Shown piece after piece: positions 8,860 through 17,439 of a DNA stretch of 63,864 nucleotides. The position numbers and the translations under genes were made by a program. This stretch comes from Xanthobacteraceae bacterium (lineage in GTDB: Bacteria; Pseudomonadota; Alphaproteobacteria; Rhizobiales; Xanthobacteraceae), in contig JARLJA010000079.1 in the NCBI GenBank assembly GCA_031291445.1, positions 1 through 63,864 on the forward strand. Direction: 5' to 3'. Numbering within the stretch: the stretch's first letter is position 1; each line of letters begins with the position of its first letter. Below the pieces are notes generated by a model that saw nothing but the letters and a program-made list of their open reading frames with translations, searched no databases and was not told the origin of the DNA.

Positions 8860-10610
8860 GGCAGGGCCTCCATCATGCGCCGGATCGTCTCGACGCCGGT
8901 GCGCTTGGCGAAGGCGACGAAGGTTTCCCCGGCGCCGCCGCGGTTGGCGAGGTAGGTCCGCAGGATCCGTTCGACCGCGGCCGGAGCGTCGCTCGCCTTG
9001 ACGTCGCGGATCAGTTCGTCGGCCATGGCGCCGTCACCACCGAAGCCGCCGCCGACATGGATGTGATAGCCGGCGACGGTGTCGCCGTCCTCGCCCTCGG
9101 CGACGCGGGCGCCGATCAGGCCAATGTCGCCGATATAGTGCTGGGCGCAGGAATGGTGGCAGCCGGTGAGATGGACGTTCACCGGGCTGTCGAGCGCGAG
9201 CCTGCCGTCGCACCACGTGGCGATCGCATCGGCGTCTTCCTTGGTGTGGGCGGCGGCGAAGCGGCAGCCGGTGGCGCCGGTGCAGGCGACGAGGCCGGTG
9301 CGCAGCGGGGTGGCGTCGGTGGCGAGCCCCAGCGCCGCGATGGCGTCGACCACCCGGCCGACGTCGGCATCGGCGACGCCCGAGAGCAGCAGGTTCTGCC
9401 ACACCGTCAGGCGGATATCACCGTCGCCGTACTGTCGCGCGAGGTCGGCGAGGCCGCGGATCTGGCCGGGCGTGAGCCGCCCGAGCGTCATGGCGACGCC
9501 GATCCAGTTGCGGCCCGGCTGCCGCTGCGGATGCACGCCGATATGGGCGGCGCGGTCGTAAGGAGGCCGGGGCGCGACCGCGGCGGCATCGACGCGCAAC
9601 AGCGGCTCGCCGAGACGCGCTTCGACCGCGGCGAGGAATTTGGCGAAGCCCCAGGCGTCGAGCACGTATTTGAGGCGGGCCTTGTTGCGGTTGGTGCGGT
9701 CGCCGTGCTCGATGAACACGCGCAGGATGGCGTCGGCGACCCGGGTCGCGTCCTGCGGCCGCACGATCACGCCGGTGTCGCGCGCGAGGTCCTTGTGGCC
9801 GGTGATGCCGCCGAGCGCGAGGCTGTAGTAGATCCCGGCCTCGACGCCTGTCCCCTCGCCGACCGCGACGGCCTGGAACGCGATGTCGTTGGTATCCTCC
9901 AGCACCGGGACCCCGCCGCCGCCGTCGAAGGCGATGTTGAACTTGCGGGGCAGCCCGTACAGCGAGCGGTCGTTGAGAATGTGGAAATGCATGGCGCGGG
10001 CGTGCGACCGGGTGTCCAGCAGCTCCTGCGGATCGATGCCCGCGGTCGGCGAGCCGGTGACGTTGCGGATGTTGTCGGCGCCGGAACCCCGCGAGCACAG
10101 GCCGAGATCCTGCACGGCTTCGACCACGTCGACGGCATGGCGCGGCGCGATCTCGCGGATCTGCAGGTTGGCCCGGGTGGTGACGTGGGCATAGCCGCCG
10201 CCGAAGCGCTCGGCGAGATCGGCGACGCCGGCGAACTGCCAGTGAGTGAGAATGCCGTTGGGGATCCGCATCCGGCACATGTACGAGGTCTGGGTCGGCG
10301 CGACGTAGAACAGCCCGTAGTAGCGCCAGCGGAAGTTGTCGGCCGGCTTCGGCGCCTCGTCGGCGCGGGCCTGCGCCACCAGGCGCGGATAGGCGTCGAA
10401 CGGATGTTCCTCGCGCTTGATCTTTTCCTGGTCGTTGAGCTTGCCGCCGGCCGCCACCGTGGCGTCCTGGGCTTTGAGATGGATGGCATCCGGACCGCTC
10501 GGCTCGGCCTTCACCACGGCCGCCGCCGGCGCGCGCAGCCGCGACACGCTGAGGCCCGAGGCGAAGCCCTCGATATAGCGCTTCTGTTCCTGGGAAAACT
10601 CCGCCGACAT
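8856..10610 (-). CDS. nirA: Assimilatory nitrite reductase NirA (sirohaem/4Fe-4S)
   Basis: A 584-residue nitrite/sulfite reductase-family protein that would carry out six-electron reduction of nitrite to ammonium. The coupled sirohaem/[4Fe-4S] ligands are visible as CTGATGC (CX5C) and GCHHSC (CX3C) in the C-terminal half. Two ferredoxin-like half domains flank them. The start at 10610 (MSAEF) is chosen because the upstream frame is only the antisense of the FAD oxidoreductase gene, whose stop is 2 bp away. The N-terminus FSQEQKRYIEGFASGL resembles that of the downstream flavoprotein. Context with nrtABC and nasST identifies it as nitrite, not sulfite, reductase. Confidence 0.93.
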   Translation of the reverse strand: MSAEFSQEQKRYIEGFASGLSVSRLRAPAAAVVKAEPSGPDAIHLKAQDATVAAGGKLNDQEKIKREEHPFDAYPRLVAQARADEAPKPADNFRWRYYGLFYVAPTQTSYMCRMRIPNGILTHWQFAGVADLAERFGGGYAHVTTRANLQIREIAPRHAVDVVEAVQDLGLCSRGSGADNIRNVTGSPTAGIDPQELLDTRSHARAMHFHILNDRSLYGLPRKFNIAFDGGGGVPVLEDTNDIAFQAVAVGEGTGVEAGIYYSLALGGITGHKDLARDTGVIVRPQDATRVADAILRVFIEHGDRTNRNKARLKYVLDAWGFAKFLAAVEARLGEPLLRVDAAAVAPRPPYDRAAHIGVHPQRQPGRNWIGVAMTLGRLTPGQIRGLADLARQYGDGDIRLTVWQNLLLSGVADADVGRVVDAIAALGLATDATPLRTGLVACTGATGCRFAAAHTKEDADAIATWCDGRLALDSPVNVHLTGCHHSCAQHYIGDIGLIGARVAEGEDGDTVAGYHIHVGGGFGGDGAMADELIRDVKASDAPAAVERILRTYLANRGGAGETFVAFAKRTGVETIRRMMEALP

Positions 10611-10612
10611 GG

Positions 10613-11827
10613 TCACGCCGCCTTCCGTTCGAACTCTGCCGGCCCGAACATCAGGCTGGGGCGGATGTCGCCGATGTTGTCGCCGCCGCGGATCAGCCTG
10701 AGATACCAGAGCGCATGCTCGGTATCGCCGACCAGCACCGCGCCAGTCAGCCGATCGTCGTGAACCACGAGCTTCTTGTAGGTACCGAGCCCGTCGTCGC
10801 GCAGCTCGAGCGTCTCGCCGCCGCCGGCACCGAGAAAGTCGCCGGCCGAGAACACATTGACCCCCGACACCTTGAGATTGGTCGCCACCACGCTGCCGGC
10901 ATAGGCGCCCTCGCCGCGGGCCAGCACCGAGGCCAGCACGCGGGCCTGCTCGTAGGCCGGCTCGACCAGGCCGTAGCAGGTGCCGCGATGCTCGGCGCAT
11001 TCGCCGATGGCGTAAACTCCGGCAGCCGAGGTCTGCAGATCGTCGCCGACCATGATGCCGCGATTGACGGTGATCCCGGCCTGCCGCGCCAGATCGGCGT
11101 TGGGCCTGATCCCCGCGGCGAAGATCACGGCGTCGGCGTCGAGCCGTTCGCCGCCCGTGAATTCGACGGCCTCGACCCGGCGCGTGCCGATGATGCGCGC
11201 GGTCGAGGTTTCGAGGCGAACGTCGATGCCCTTAGCCTCGACCAGCCGGTGCAGCAGCGCCGCCGCCGGAGGGTCGAGCTGGCGTTCCATCAGCCGGTCC
11301 ATCAGATGCACCAGCGTTGCGCTGGCGCCCGCCTTGGCCAGGCCATAGCCGGCCTCGAGACCGAGCAGCCCGCCGCCGACCACCACGATGCGCTTCTTCC
11401 CGGCGGCGAGACGCAGCAGCACCTCGGCGTCGCCGCTGTCGCGGAAGGTGTGGACACCCTCGAGATCGGCGCCGGGGATGTTGAGCCGGATCGCCTGGGA
11501 GCCGGTGGCGAACACAAGTTTGCCGAACGGCACCGTGCGGCCGTCCGCCAGCGCCACGGTGCGCCGGTCGAGATCGACCGCCACCGCGGCGTGGCCGTAG
11601 CTCAGCGTCACGCCGTGGTCGCGCCACCACCGTGCCGGCCGCAGCTCGAGATCGCCCGAGGTCACCTCGCCGGCCAGCATCGACGACAGCAGCACGCGGT
11701 TATAGGCCAGCCGCGGCTCGTCGCCGATAACCGCCACCGCGTACTTGCCGAGCGCGCGCTTCGATAGCTCGTCGGCGAGCCGCGCCGCCGCCATGCCGTT
11801 GCCGATGATGACCAGGGGTTCGCTCAT
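10613..11827 (-). CDS. FAD/NAD(P)-dependent oxidoreductase of the nitrate locus
   Basis: A 404-residue two-dinucleotide-fold flavoprotein resembling the N-terminal third of NirB and rubredoxin reductases. It has an FAD site IIGNGMAAARLADEL at the N-terminus, a second Rossmann motif VVVGGGLLGLEAGYGLAK near residue 150, and VYAIGECAEHRG near residue 265. It lacks the BFD and sirohaem domains of full NirB. Placed between the haemoglobin and nirA genes, it probably passes NAD(P)H electrons to the haemoglobin (NO detoxification) or to the nitrate/nitrite reductases. In Bradyrhizobium diazoefficiens the equivalent is called flp. The stop is 2 bp before nirA. Confidence 0.88.
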   Translation of the reverse strand: MSEPLVIIGNGMAAARLADELSKRALGKYAVAVIGDEPRLAYNRVLLSSMLAGEVTSGDLELRPARWWRDHGVTLSYGHAAVAVDLDRRTVALADGRTVPFGKLVFATGSQAIRLNIPGADLEGVHTFRDSGDAEVLLRLAAGKKRIVVVGGGLLGLEAGYGLAKAGASATLVHLMDRLMERQLDPPAAALLHRLVEAKGIDVRLETSTARIIGTRRVEAVEFTGGERLDADAVIFAAGIRPNADLARQAGITVNRGIMVGDDLQTSAAGVYAIGECAEHRGTCYGLVEPAYEQARVLASVLARGEGAYAGSVVATNLKVSGVNVFSAGDFLGAGGGETLELRDDGLGTYKKLVVHDDRLTGAVLVGDTEHALWYLRLIRGGDNIGDIRPSLMFGPAEFERKAA

Positions 11828-11836
11828 GGCGTCGGA

Positions 11837-12262
11837 TTACTCCGCGGCCGCGGGACGGCCGTAGGCCTCGCCGATCATGAAGTTGGACAGCGTGGTGTAG
11901 GCGGCGGTCCAGGCCTCGGCCACGTCCTTGGTCCAGCCGGCGCCGAGCCCCTGTTCCAGGGTCCACAGCAGCGCCGCGCCGACCGCCGGATAGTGCGAGG
12001 CCTCGACGCCATAGGCGACGTGCTTCTTGGCCAGCGCGCTCGCCGCCGGCAGCACGGTCGGCAGATTGCCGAGGCCGCCGACCACGTAAGCCAGCGTCGC
12101 CATCAGCTTCTTGCGCTGCTCGGTCATGTCGGCGGGAAACATCGCCTTGACCTGCGGCGCGATGGTGAACAGGCGGTCGTAGAACAGCACCGCCGCCTGG
12201 TCGGCGATCGGCGCCACCTTGGCGAAGGAGTCCTGAACGATGGAGACTTGCTGCGGGGTCAT
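11837..12262 (-). CDS. Single-domain haemoglobin (Bjgb-like)
   Basis: A 141-residue globin. The start MTPQQVSIVQDSFAKVAP and the helix-B run AAVLFYDRLF match single-domain globins and flavohaemoglobin N-terminal domains. The proximal-His segment KKHVAYGVEASHYPAVGAALLWTL is complete. There is no reductase domain; the adjacent FAD oxidoreductase gene (10 bp downstream) could supply it. Known role of the Bradyrhizobium counterpart (Bjgb): removal of NO made during nitrate/nitrite reduction in the cytoplasm. The ATG at 12262 is preferred, as residues upstream in the frame do not fit a globin. Confidence 0.9.
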   Translation of the reverse strand: MTPQQVSIVQDSFAKVAPIADQAAVLFYDRLFTIAPQVKAMFPADMTEQRKKLMATLAYVVGGLGNLPTVLPAASALAKKHVAYGVEASHYPAVGAALLWTLEQGLGAGWTKDVAEAWTAAYTTLSNFMIGEAYGRPAAAE

Positions 12263-12291
12263 GTCACGTCCTCCGGATGGGGTTGGTGGTC

Positions 12292-13086
12292 TCAGGCGGC
12301 CTCGACGAAGCGATGACGCTCGTAGAGGAATTCGAGCACGCGCTGGCGGCACTTGAGGTAGATCGGGTTGGTCGCCAGCTCGAGGCGCTTGCGCGGATGC
12401 GGCAGCGGCACGTCGAGCACCTCGCCGATCCGGGCGCTCGGGCCGTTGGTCATCATCACGATGCGGTCGGACAGCAGCACCGCCTCGTCGACGTCGTGGG
12501 TGATCATCAGCACGGTGTTGTTGAGCTTCTGGTGCAGCGCCATGACCGAGTCCTGGAGATGGGCCCGGGTCAGCGCGTCGAGCGCGCCGAACGGTTCGTC
12601 GAGCAGCAGCACCTTGGGTTCCATCGCCAGCGCTCGCGCGATGCCGACACGCTGCTTCATGCCGCCGGAGATCTCCGCCGGCCGCTTGTCGCGGGCGTGC
12701 GCCATCTGCACCAGGTTGAGATTGTGCATTACCCAGGCGTCGCGCTCGGCGCGGCTCTTGGTCGAGCGGAACACCTTGTCGACGCCGAGCCGGACGTTCT
12801 CGTAGACCGTCAGCCAGGGCAGCAGGCTGTGGTTCTGGAACACGACGGCGCGGTCCGGTCCCGGCGCGTTGACCTCGCGGTCCTCGAGCAGCACGCCGCC
12901 CCGGGTCGCCGGCGTCAGTCCGGCGACGATGTTGAGCATGGTCGACTTGCCGCAGCCGGAATGGCCGATGATGGAGACGTATTCGCCCTGGGCCACGGCG
13001 AGATTGATGTCGGTCAGCACCTCGGTGGTGGCCTGGCCGCGGGTGAAGGACTTGTCGAGATGATCGAGCTTGAGATAGGCGTGCAT
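12292..13086 (-). CDS. nrtC: Nitrate/nitrite ABC transporter ATP-binding protein
   Basis: A 264-residue ATPase of the NrtD/SsuB/TauB group. Walker A is GHSGCGKST near residue 43, the signature ISGGMKQRVGIARALA is near residue 140, and Walker B/D-loop is LLLDEPFGALD. It lacks the extra NrtA-like C-terminal domain of cyanobacterial NrtC, so it corresponds to NrtD there and to nrtC in Bradyrhizobium naming. It energises cytoplasmic-membrane uptake of nitrate with NrtB and NrtA. It starts 10 bp after nrtB. Confidence 0.93.
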   Translation of the reverse strand: MHAYLKLDHLDKSFTRGQATTEVLTDINLAVAQGEYVSIIGHSGCGKSTMLNIVAGLTPATRGGVLLEDREVNAPGPDRAVVFQNHSLLPWLTVYENVRLGVDKVFRSTKSRAERDAWVMHNLNLVQMAHARDKRPAEISGGMKQRVGIARALAMEPKVLLLDEPFGALDALTRAHLQDSVMALHQKLNNTVLMITHDVDEAVLLSDRIVMMTNGPSARIGEVLDVPLPHPRKRLELATNPIYLKCRQRVLEFLYERHRFVEAA

Positions 13087-13096
13087 GACGGATCCC

Positions 13097-13990
13097 TCAG
13101 TTGGTGGCGGTGCCGCGGGTGACGACCGAAGCGAGCAGCGCGATCAGGCGGTCGAGCACGAAGCCGATGATGCCGACATAGACCAGGGCGAGGATGATCT
13201 CGCTGATGTGCGACGAGTTCCAGGCGTCCCAGATGAAGAACCCGATGCCGACGCCGCCGATCAGCATTTCCGCGGCGACGATCGCGAGCCACGACAAGCC
13301 GATCCCGATGCGCAGGCCGGTGAAAATGTAGGGCGCCGCCGACGGGATCATCACCTTGGCGAAGAATTCCAGCGGATTGAGCTGCAGCACCGCGGCGACG
13401 TTGCGATAGTCCTGCGGGATATTGCGGATGCCGACCGCGGTGTTGATGATGATCGGCCAGATCGAGGTGATGAAGATCACGAAGATCGCCGAGGGCTGGC
13501 CGTCGCGGAAGGCGGCCAGCGCCAGCGGCAGCCACGCCAGCGGCGGGATCGTGCGCAGCACCTGGAACAGCGGATCGAGGCCCCGCATCGCCCAGATCGA
13601 CTGGCCGACCAAGGTGCCGAGCGCGACGCCGACGACCACCGCGAGCGAATAGCCCAGCGCAACCCGCTTCAGGCTCGCCGAGATGTGCCAGAACAGGCCC
13701 TTGTCGATGCCGCCGTTGTCGAAGAACGGATCGAGGATCAGGTCCTTGGTCTCGCGAATGACCCGCGACGGCGGCGGCAGCGTCGCGCCGGCACGGCGGC
13801 ACAGCAGCTCCCAGACCACCAGCAGCAGCGCCACCACGATCAGTGGCGGCACGATCCGCGCCGCGGCCTCGCGCCCGCGCTTGGCCAGCACCTCCATCCG
13901 CGGCGGCCGCTTCGGCGACAGGGTCAGGATCGGCGCGGAAGCCGCCGGCACCGGCGGCGAAGACTCGGTCTTGAGCGCAGTCATGGACAT
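13097..13990 (-). CDS. nrtB: Nitrate ABC transporter permease
   Basis: A 297-residue inner-membrane permease of the NrtB/SsuC type. After a polar N-terminus come about six hydrophobic helices, with the EAA-loop segment LQLNPLEFFAKVMIPSAAPYIFTGLRIGIG in the second half. The ATG at 13990 is chosen because a GGAG lies about 9 bases upstream; an ATG at 14017 in the same frame has no such site. It stands between nrtA and nrtC in the operon. Confidence 0.92.
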   Translation of the reverse strand: MSMTALKTESSPPVPAASAPILTLSPKRPPRMEVLAKRGREAAARIVPPLIVVALLLVVWELLCRRAGATLPPPSRVIRETKDLILDPFFDNGGIDKGLFWHISASLKRVALGYSLAVVVGVALGTLVGQSIWAMRGLDPLFQVLRTIPPLAWLPLALAAFRDGQPSAIFVIFITSIWPIIINTAVGIRNIPQDYRNVAAVLQLNPLEFFAKVMIPSAAPYIFTGLRIGIGLSWLAIVAAEMLIGGVGIGFFIWDAWNSSHISEIILALVYVGIIGFVLDRLIALLASVVTRGTATN

Positions 13991-14021
13991 TGCACGGGCT
14001 CCGGGATCGATCGGCACGGGT

Positions 14022-15338
14022 TCAGGCTTCGACGCGCTTGATGGCGAGCGACTTCAGGTAGGCGGCGGGATTGTCCGGATCGAACACCTTGCCGTCGAAC
14101 AAGGTCTCCTTGCCGCGCGAGGTCCCGGCCGGAATGTCGGCGGCCGCGACGTTGAGGGCCTTGGCGGCGTCGCGCCACAGGTCCTCGCGATTGACCTTCG
14201 CCACCAGCGCCTTGGTGTCGGTGCCGGCCGGCAGCTTGCCCCAGCGGATGTTCTCCACCAGGAACCAGTGGTCGTGGCTCTGGAACGGATACGAGGCGTG
14301 GTCGCGCCAGAACTTCATCAGCAGCGGGCTGTTGGTTTCCACCCGCCCGTTGCCGTAGTTGAAGGTGCCCTTGATGCGATCGGCGATGTCGGCGACCGGC
14401 ACGTTCATCCATTGGCGCTTGCCGCTGATCGCCGCCAGCTCTTCCTTGTTCTCATCCTTGTCGCACCACTGCTGCGCCTCCAGCACCGCCATCAGCAGCG
14501 CCTTGGCGGCGCGCGGGTTCTTGTCGACCCAGGCGGCGCGCAGGCCGAGCGCCTTCTCGGGATGGTCCTTCCAGAGTTCGCCGGTGGTCAGCGCCGAATA
14601 GCCCGCGCCCTGGTGAACGAGCTGCTCGTTCCACGGCTCGCCGACGCAGAAGCAATCCATCGTGCCGACCTTCATGTTCGCCACCATCTGCGGCGGCGGC
14701 ACCACGATGGTCTCGACGTCTTTGTCGGGATCGACGCCACCCGCGGCCATCCAGTAGCGCAGCCAGAGATCGTGGGTGCCGCCGGGAAAGGTCATCGCCG
14801 CCTTGACCGATTTGCCCGCCGCCCTCTTCTTCGCGAACGCATCCGCGAGCGGCCGGGCGTCGAGACCGACCTTGAGACCGGCATATTCGTTGGCGACCGA
14901 GATGCCCTGGCAGTTCAGGTCGAGCCGCGCGAGGATGTACATCGGCGTCGGCACGTTGTTCTGGGTCACCGCGCCCGACGAGATCAGGTAGGGCATCGGG
15001 GTCAGAATGTGGGCGCCGTCGATGCCGTTGCCTTCGGAGCCGAGCACCAGGTTGTCGCGGGTGGTGCCCCAGGAGGCCTGCTTCTGCACCTCGACATTGG
15101 GCATGCCGTATTTGGCGAACAGGCCCTTCTCGCGGGCGACGAACAGCGGCGCCGCGTCGGTCAGCGCGATGAAGCCGAGCTTGGCGCCGTCCACCTCCGG
15201 CCCCGCGGCCTCGGCGAACGCGCCGCCCGGGAAATTCATCCGGATCGCGGCGACCAGCGCCGCGGTCCCCGCGCCCGCCTTGAGGATCTGGCGCCGGCTG
15301 AGGGATCGTGATGCGCCGCGTGGAATGCTGTTCGTCAT
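14022..15338 (-). CDS. nrtA: Nitrate-binding protein NrtA, Tat-exported
   Basis: A 438-residue periplasmic binding protein. The N-terminus SLSRRQILKAGAGTAALVAA is a twin-arginine signal. The mature part begins near KLGFIALTDAAPLFVAREKG, the conserved start of the NrtA/CmpA group, and includes DCFCVGEPWNEQLV. It is paralogous to the cytosolic NasS encoded upstream. The start at 15338 places the Tat motif about 15 residues in; a longer frame to 15413 would read through the leader's U-tract region. The 309-bp leader before it carries attenuator-like structures. Confidence 0.93.
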   Translation of the reverse strand: MTNSIPRGASRSLSRRQILKAGAGTAALVAAIRMNFPGGAFAEAAGPEVDGAKLGFIALTDAAPLFVAREKGLFAKYGMPNVEVQKQASWGTTRDNLVLGSEGNGIDGAHILTPMPYLISSGAVTQNNVPTPMYILARLDLNCQGISVANEYAGLKVGLDARPLADAFAKKRAAGKSVKAAMTFPGGTHDLWLRYWMAAGGVDPDKDVETIVVPPPQMVANMKVGTMDCFCVGEPWNEQLVHQGAGYSALTTGELWKDHPEKALGLRAAWVDKNPRAAKALLMAVLEAQQWCDKDENKEELAAISGKRQWMNVPVADIADRIKGTFNYGNGRVETNSPLLMKFWRDHASYPFQSHDHWFLVENIRWGKLPAGTDTKALVAKVNREDLWRDAAKALNVAAADIPAGTSRGKETLFDGKVFDPDNPAAYLKSLAIKRVEA

Positions 15339-15647
15339 CGTGTTTCGCCATCCTTTTGCGGCGGCGACCAGGCCGCGCCCAAAAACAAAAATGCCGCCGT
15401 CGAGATCGCGCACGTGAAGCGCTCTCGAACAGCGACATTGCTGCTGGTCCTCCGGCGGACCTGGTCGTGAGTACCCGACCTCGGCCTCGGTTATTCAAGC
15501 TTCGTGCCAACTCCTGCGCGCTCGTAACGCTTTGATTTCATGACGATCTCTTTGGAGCGCGCGCGATCGCGACCGCGCACCCGCGCCGCGCGAACTTGCA
15601 GTTCGAGCAAAATATATGCATTGCACAACGATTGAGCAGGCGCGCCT
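15339..15647 (-). promoter_or_regulatory. nrtA leader: promoter, ANTAR-type hairpin and attenuator-like U-tract
   Basis: This nasS-nrtA gap holds, read on the minus strand: a TATATT -10 candidate (15616-15611) with no good -35; a 6-bp inverted repeat CGAACT-TGC-AGTTCG (plus-strand 15591-15605) near the expected transcription start; a GGTCG/CGACC hairpin (15480-15463); a 6-bp stem (one G-T pair) with hexaloop AATGTC (15445-15428); and a U-rich run TTTTTGTTTTT (15391-15381) before the gene. ANTAR proteins such as NasT bind hexaloops with A at position 1 and G at position 4 to prevent termination, and this loop fits. The termination step itself is inferred. Confidence 0.6.
15591..15605. promoter_or_regulatory. 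Inverted repeat at the nrtA promoter
   Basis: A perfect 6-bp inverted repeat, CGAACT and AGTTCG around TGC, lies 5 bp downstream (in the minus direction) of the TATATT -10 candidate. It could be an operator or the foot of the nascent leader RNA. Confidence 0.35.
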
Positions 15648-16823
15648 TCAGCCCGCGAACGGCCGGCGAATCGCGAACGATGCGAGGTGGCCTTCGAGGT
15701 CGTCGGCATCGAAGGCCGGCCCGGTGAATGCGCCGATGCCGTCGCCCGGTTGGGCGGCGATCGTCTCGCGTCCGCCCAGCGCGGCGTCGTAGAGATCCGG
15801 CCGGAACACCGACTTGGCGACGGCGAGCGCGTCGGGGGTCAGCCGGACCTGTCCCCACCGCACCATCTGGGCGAACAGCCAGGCCGCCTGCACCCGCTCC
15901 GGGCGGCTGGCGCCGTCGCGCCCGACCAGCAGATAACGGTCGCTGCCGCGGGTGGCGCCGTCGGGCGACACCTTGAGCCGGCCCGCCAGGGTGCGGACGA
16001 TGACGTCCGGGCTGACGCCGAGCCGGTCGGGCCGCGCCAGGATGGCGACCGTCTCGTCGCGGTGTTCCGGCGCCTCGACGAACAGCGCGGCGCGGCGGCA
16101 GGCCCGCACCAGCGCGGCGACGGTGGCCGGATTCTCGTTCGCCCAGCTCAGGCGCACCGCCAGCACCTTCTCGGCGGCGCGCATCAGGAGGTCCGACATC
16201 AGGTGCAGGATGTGGCCGACGCCCTGGTCGACCGCCACCGAATTCCACGGCGCGCCGACGCAGAAGGCGTCGACCTGGCCGCTGGCGAGGCTGTCGACCA
16301 TCAGCGGCGGCGGCAGCACCACCAGCTTGACGTCGTTGTCGGGGTCGACGCCGCCGGCGGCCATCCAGAACCGCAGTTGATAGTTGTGCGTCGAGAACGG
16401 AAACGTCATGGCGAAGGTCAGCGGCTCGGCGCCGCTGCGGCGGCGCTGCTCGACGACGCGCGCCAGCGCCTGGGCGGTCGCCAGCGGATCGGTCGGCTCG
16501 CCGGGCAACTCGGCCATGATCGCGGCGTGGAGCGCGGACGACGCGGTGATGGCGTTGCCGTTGACCGCAAGCGTCAGCGGCACCGCGATCGGCACCTTGA
16601 TGTGGCCGAGCCCGAGGCTCGACGCGATCGCCACCGGCGCCAGCAGGTGGGCGGCGTCGAACAGCCCGAGATTGAGCTTGTCGCGCACGTTCGACCACGA
16701 CACCTCGCGCACCAGCGCGACGTCGAGCCCCTCCTCGGCGGCAAAACCGCGATCGACGGCGACCACCAGGGCCGCGGCATCGACCAGCGGAATGAAGCCG
16801 ATGCGCAACGGCGTCAGGCTCAT
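15648..16823 (-). CDS. nasS: Nitrate/nitrite sensor NasS
   Basis: A 391-residue NrtA/CmpA-type ligand-binding protein with no signal peptide: MSLTPLRIGFIPLVDAAALVVA begins directly with the binding-domain first strand. That, and the 4-bp overlap with the ANTAR gene nasT, identify the cytosolic sensor NasS. NasS holds NasT inactive until nitrate or nitrite binds. It shares blocks with NrtA in this locus, such as DAFCVGAPWNSVAV against DCFCVGEPWNEQLV. The usual confusion is with a periplasmic NrtA, excluded here by the absent leader. Confidence 0.93.
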   Translation of the reverse strand: MSLTPLRIGFIPLVDAAALVVAVDRGFAAEEGLDVALVREVSWSNVRDKLNLGLFDAAHLLAPVAIASSLGLGHIKVPIAVPLTLAVNGNAITASSALHAAIMAELPGEPTDPLATAQALARVVEQRRRSGAEPLTFAMTFPFSTHNYQLRFWMAAGGVDPDNDVKLVVLPPPLMVDSLASGQVDAFCVGAPWNSVAVDQGVGHILHLMSDLLMRAAEKVLAVRLSWANENPATVAALVRACRRAALFVEAPEHRDETVAILARPDRLGVSPDVIVRTLAGRLKVSPDGATRGSDRYLLVGRDGASRPERVQAAWLFAQMVRWGQVRLTPDALAVAKSVFRPDLYDAALGGRETIAAQPGDGIGAFTGPAFDADDLEGHLASFAIRRPFAG

Positions 16824-17410
16824 TTCAGCACCTCCGCGGCGGTGACGATCGACTGGGCGATATCGGCAATCTTCTTCTTCTCGCGCATCGCGGTCGAACG
16901 CATCAGCACATAGGCCTCCTCTTCGGTCAATTGCTTCAGCTTCATCAGGATGCCCTTGGCGCGATCGATCACCTTGCGCTCCTCGAGCGCGGAGCGGGTG
17001 CGGTCGAGCTCGTCCTGGAGCCGCGCGAAGGCGTTGAAGCGCGAGATGCAGAGATCGAGCACCGGCTTGATGCGCTCCTTCCTGAGGCCGTCGACCACGT
17101 AGGCCGACACCCCGGCGTCGACGGAGGCCTGGATCGACGCCGAATCGCTCTGGTCGACGAACATCGCGATCGGCCGCCGTACCACGCGGCTGACCTGGAA
17201 CATCTGCTCGAGCACGTCGCGGCTCGGGTTCTCCAGGTCGATCAGGATGACGTCGGGGTCGATGGCGTAGATCCGCGCCAGCAGGCTGCGCATCTCGCTG
17301 ACATGGGAGACCGCGGTGAAGCCGGCCTCGCGCAGCCCCTCCTCGAGGATCGCCGCGCGGATCGGGCTTTCATCGACGATCAGGATCTTGAAGCTGCTGT
17401 CCGCCGCCAT
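16820..17410 (-). CDS. nasT: ANTAR antitermination regulator NasT
   Basis: A 196-residue response-regulator-like protein. The receiver domain (FKILIVDESPIRAAILEEGL, with the phospho-acceptor Asp position in VILIDLEN at residue 58) is followed by a coiled-coil linker and a C-terminal ANTAR domain (IDRAKGILMKLKQLTEEEAYVLMRSTAM). NasT binds leader RNA and allows read-through of terminators before nitrate-assimilation genes. The start at 17410 has GTGAG upstream; an in-frame ATG at 17452 would place the N-terminus inside the tandem repeat. The stop overlaps the nasS start (ATGA). Confidence 0.94.
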   Translation of the reverse strand: MAADSSFKILIVDESPIRAAILEEGLREAGFTAVSHVSEMRSLLARIYAIDPDVILIDLENPSRDVLEQMFQVSRVVRRPIAMFVDQSDSASIQASVDAGVSAYVVDGLRKERIKPVLDLCISRFNAFARLQDELDRTRSALEERKVIDRAKGILMKLKQLTEEEAYVLMRSTAMREKKKIADIAQSIVTAAEVLK

Positions 17411-17439
17411 TTCGGGCTCACTCGCCGGCGCCAAGTTAC

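Noticed and set aside
7399-10763. Long plus-strand frames over nirA and the flavoprotein gene
   Set aside because: Both are antisense to genes with intact Fe-S, sirohaem and FAD motifs.
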